This document shows, in pieces, positions 60,994 to 64,000 of a DNA stretch of 64,000 bases (its first letter is position 1; each line of letters starts with the position of its first letter). The stretch lies in NCBI RefSeq assembly GCF_022965805.1, contig NC_133116.1, forward strand, positions 2,232,001 through 2,296,000, in the 5' to 3' direction. The DNA comes from Primulina eburnea. Lineage: Eukaryota > Streptophyta > Magnoliopsida > Lamiales > Gesneriaceae. Below the pieces are notes generated by a model. It made no database searches and was not told the DNA's origin. It worked only from the letters and a program-made list of their open reading frames with translations. A program made the translations under genes and the position numbers.

Positions 60994-62271
60994 TTATAGG
61001 TTCACTGAGATCCCTATACTTTACAGTTGCCTGCAATACTGAGCTAGATTTTCCTACTTATAGTCTGGGAAAACGTCTTCCATGGAACGTTTTACCGATT
61101 CTGGATCCATTCTGCCTATGGTCGGGGACTGTTTTAGTTTTGAATTTACTGGGAATTTTAGAAATATTGAGCGTCATTTCTTATTCGGTGTTCTATTTAA
61201 CCCCGTACAAGAGAAGGATTAAAATTATATGGCTACATGTTTTTGTGAAATTTCAAAAATCCCGGCGGCAGGAAAATTTCTATGGATCTATTTTTTGTTC
61301 CTTTCTCCAGCATATTTTACCCTGAGTCGGGTTGTGTTGAGCGTCATGTTTTGATAAACAATAGTCGCTTGTACTCAACCAGTGTCTTTATCGACTCTAA
61401 ATTGTTGAAAACAAAAAGAAAAAAAGTAACAATTACAGTAAATCTTCATGTTTTTAATATTGTACGCATGACAAGTAGAACTATCATTGTCCGTTCATCT
61501 CATCAATACGCTTTACATAAAGAGTGATGATTGTGTTGATTCAAATGATTATATAAATTTGCACGAACTAGTAAATATATCATATAAAAATCCAACTACC
61601 GGAAAAGTCCAGCTGCGGAAGACATGGTTATGGGCAATTTTTTTTATAGAAAACAAAAAACGATCGGTGTAAACTTTGGAACGGGGCCGTCTCTGCGTAC
61701 ACAAGTTGAGGGTGCTAATAATCGACTCGGCTGTTTCCTGTCATAGCTTATAGCAGAGACACTATTACATTCTTATATCTATCTTAGCATGCTGTTGATT
61801 TGCATTTGCGTGACAATCTGGCTACCATTTGACGTTCGTGAAATTTTTGGGTACTGTTTGATTTTGATGAAATTATTGTTGGATCGATCATTCGTCTCAC
61901 TCTCGATCTACACACCGAAATATCATAAATTTATCATACAAGTCATTGCAGTGTTTCTTATGATCAATACAATGATATGCATCCTTACAAATACCAACTA
62001 GAAACCATTTATCTCATAAAACGTATGTTCTTACATCATCTACACCACCCCCCAACAACGACACGACTAACAAAAAAGTTGTGAACTAATTCCCATATTT
62101 ACCCCAATATATATTACACTCTACAAAGTTTATTTCTTTACACAAGTAGAGCACAAAAAGTAAGACTACCAGACCCACCCAAAACAAGACCGAAAGAGCC
62201 ACATATGAGACTAAGAAAAGCCTGACACTTTAGGGATGCTTAGCAGTGATTGACGAATGGTTCCCATGTCA
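60994..62271. other. Spacer between convergent DAD1 and vWA genes
   Basis: Contains the DAD1 3' UTR at its left and the vWA gene 3' UTR (minus strand) at its right. No gene and no clear repeat is seen. Confidence 0.5.
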
Positions 62272-64000
62272 TTACCTTGGTTTTGTTCGTGCTGCAAATG
62301 ACCACGATGGTCGTAGAACCCTTTGGGTCGAAGGGCTAGCCAACAATGTAGCCTGAGAACGAGTAAGCATTTCTACCATTGATGGGGTTTGATAAGCCTG
62401 GAGTAGGCTCGAACCATCTGTAGAATCACCTCTAGCTGTTGCTCGTTGCCAGGAATGAGAGCTCAATCCCGACAGAATATATGCCCTTCCTGATGCTTCA
62501 TACACATGTCTACTAGCCATTCTCTCTTGCATTTCTTTAAGCTCGACATCAAGAGCAACACACAGCTTGTCTTGAGATTTAGCTGATGCAGTTTCTGACA
62601 AAGCTTTTCGGCAATTCTCAAGCATAGAGACAGCACCAGTCAAATCCCCATTTTCAGCTGCAGTTCGTGCTTGTGCCATTGCTTCTGCCGCTTGGACCCT
62701 GTTTTGCTGCCTTTCCACTTCAATTGTGACGTTCTCTTGTATGACAGCTTCAGTTCTCTTGATTCTGACTTCTTCACCTTCCAAGGTCACCATTTCATTG
62801 GTCAAGGGGTCAGTGTACGTACACATTACCCTCAGCAATGATGTTTCGTTGCTTGACACCTCAGCAGGGACATTTATTGAAACGAGAAAGTCTCTCTCCT
62901 CATCAGCGTATAGATCTCCGACGTCAATACTTCCAGTGTGTTTATTGGGCAACACACGGTGAGGGTAGCTTCCAGCTTTTAGAGAGTCAAGATAGATTCT
63001 TGGGTCCACAGAATCTATCTTTACCTGCAAATTTTTTACCAAGACGCTCAAAAGACCACCAATGCACTGTGCAAAAGCATCCTGGATAACCCCTTCAGTT
63101 TCGATAAAAGAAAACGTCCCTCCGGAAATCTCAGCAATTGAATGCATTGATGATGCATCATGATCAGCACCAAAGCCAAATGTATGAACTGGAATCTTGA
63201 AACCTGAGCTCTCTTCACGGAGAAGAGATGAAGGAAGGAGCAACTGGTAATTTGGTTGATTTTGATTGCCATTGCCATTAGTAACTGTATATGTATCCTG
63301 CCCATCAGATAATAGTATAATACTGGCAACTGGGTTCTTTTCTCTTCGGTCTTCCATTATTTTGGCCCCCTTTCTCAAACCGTCAGCAATGTTCGTTCCT
63401 CCATTGGCAACCAGAGAATTAACAGCTTGAAGGGCAAGCTGCTGCCCTGTTTCAGACATCCTACGAAGAGGAAATAAGCGTCTAGCCGTTGAAGAGAAGG
63501 CAGTGACTGCCAATCTATCACTTGGACCAAGATTCTGAATCACAAAACCCATTGCCCGTTTTAGCAAGGCAAGCTTCGTACCTGCCATACTACCACTAAT
63601 GTCAAGAACCGTGACAAGATCAACCGAAGCACGAGGTGTGTGAGAAGCATCGTTCTTGCCAAAATTGAGCCAACTATTTGAACAAGGAGCTTTAATATGA
63701 ACTAAGACAGTAAAGCTTTCAAAAGCACTCGACTGTGGAGCTGCTGGAACTTCTGTGTATGTTTTAATTGACACTTTTGTTAGAACATCACTATATATGG
63801 GACGGTTGTTTGATGTGTTTTTCTCAGAATAATGAATTTCATGATCAAGTGCCTCATCATCATTGAGGAGTGATGGCTCAAGGTCCTGGAACAATGGCCC
63901 GACATGTCGTGTGGAATTGGAATGACGCAGTGGCAACCGGCGGAGAACTGTCATTGCACCATTATTCTGGGGCCAGTCTACTGGATTTACTCTCGCTTTT
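62272..64000 (-). CDS. vWA-domain protein of the WAV3/EDA40 RING E3 family, C-terminal part (continues past window edge)
   Basis: The minus-strand frame is open from the window edge (64000) to TAA at 62272. Residues before the first Met in view (ARVNPVDWPQNNGA) are in frame and match family sequence, so the gene begins beyond 64000. The N-terminal RING domain expected for WAV3-type ubiquitin ligases would lie there. The visible vWA domain has a full MIDAS: DISGSMAG, GGTNIADGL and LSDGQDTYT. It is followed by a beta-rich segment (HTGSIDVGDLYADEERDFLV), a helical region with AAEAMAQARTAAENGD and a conserved end (YQTPSMVEMLTRSQATLLAS ... TKPR). The reading frame is intact. In this family WAV3 acts in root gravitropism and EDA40 in embryo sac development. 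Which subgroup this is cannot be decided without the N-terminus. Confidence 0.88.
   Translation of the reverse strand, partial: KARVNPVDWPQNNGAMTVLRRLPLRHSNSTRHVGPLFQDLEPSLLNDDEALDHEIHYSEKNTSNNRPIYSDVLTKVSIKTYTEVPAAPQSSAFESFTVLVHIKAPCSNSWLNFGKNDASHTPRASVDLVTVLDISGSMAGTKLALLKRAMGFVIQNLGPSDRLAVTAFSSTARRLFPLRRMSETGQQLALQAVNSLVANGGTNIADGLRKGAKIMEDRREKNPVASIILLSDGQDTYTVTNGNGNQNQPNYQLLLPSSLLREESSGFKIPVHTFGFGADHDASSMHSIAEISGGTFSFIETEGVIQDAFAQCIGGLLSVLVKNLQVKIDSVDPRIYLDSLKAGSYPHRVLPNKHTGSIDVGDLYADEERDFLVSINVPAEVSSNETSLLRVMCTYTDPLTNEMVTLEGEEVRIKRTEAVIQENVTIEVERQQNRVQAAEAMAQARTAAENGDLTGAVSMLENCRKALSETASAKSQDKLCVALDVELKEMQERMASRHVYEASGRAYILSGLSSHSWQRATARGDSTDGSSLLQAYQTPSMVEMLTRSQATLLASPSTQRVLRPSWSFAARTKPR

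Noticed and set aside
62272..62285. A splice donor (CCAAG/GTAATG) at the end of the vWA gene instead of a stop
   Set aside because: TAA immediately after the TKPR end fits the family C-terminus, so no further exon is needed.
1..64000. CRISPR arrays, tRNA, rRNA or organelle genes
   Set aside because: No regularly spaced direct repeats with unique spacers, no cloverleaf with a GGTTCGAATCC-type arm, and no recognisable organelle coding sequence were seen.

Overview
This window is eukaryotic nuclear DNA from a flowering plant. Coding exons are separated by GT-AG introns, the intergenic DNA is very AT-rich, and microsatellites and transposon remnants are plentiful. The protein families present (TET5/6-type tetraspanin, POWERDRESS-type SANT protein, DRB2/3/5-type dsRNA-binding protein, subfamily I GATA factor, WAV3/EDA40-type vWA protein) are those of eudicots. 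I suspect an asterid, perhaps Lamiales, from the look of the dispersed repeats, but this is a weak inference. No prokaryotic, viral, tRNA, rRNA or CRISPR feature was found.

Layout. 0.2-1.5 kb (-): tetraspanin in three exons, ending in a 40-nt terminal exon. 1.6-5.9 kb: AT-rich spacer with microsatellites. 6.5-15.5 kb (+): a POWERDRESS-like double-SANT co-repressor protein in four coding exons; its 2.5-kb third intron contains a clear Helitron 3' terminus. 15.5-20.1 kb: spacer with a LINE relic and a large inverted-repeat, CACTA-like structure. 20.1-21.6 kb (-): an uncharacterised plant protein with three hydrophobic segments. 23-29.3 kb: repeat-rich spacer with a GC-biased foldback element. 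29.4-30.2 kb (+): an intronless uncharacterised gene. 31.9-34.6 kb (+): a protein with two dsRNA-binding domains. 36.6-42.3 kb (+): an ERMP1-type M28 membrane metallopeptidase in thirteen exons. 43.7-45.1 kb (-): a GATA factor. 46-57.7 kb: gene-poor repeat territory with a LINE tail, a Copia gag relic, a Helitron-like remnant and TA arrays. 59.1-61.0 kb (+): DAD1, an oligosaccharyltransferase subunit. 62.3-64.0 kb (-): the C-terminal part of a vWA protein of the WAV3/EDA40 family, cut by the window edge.

All multi-exon gene models were spliced by eye. Exon lengths sum to whole codons and intron phases agree at every junction. The genes are ordinary single nuclear loci and do not form a functional cluster. 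The gene deserts are dominated by one short dispersed element of about 150-180 bp with GTGAGACGGTCTCAC palindromes at its ends. At least ten clear copies, in both orientations, and several decayed ones are present. This family and the 1.2-kb inverted-repeat element at 17.2-18.4 kb are the most unusual structures in the window.
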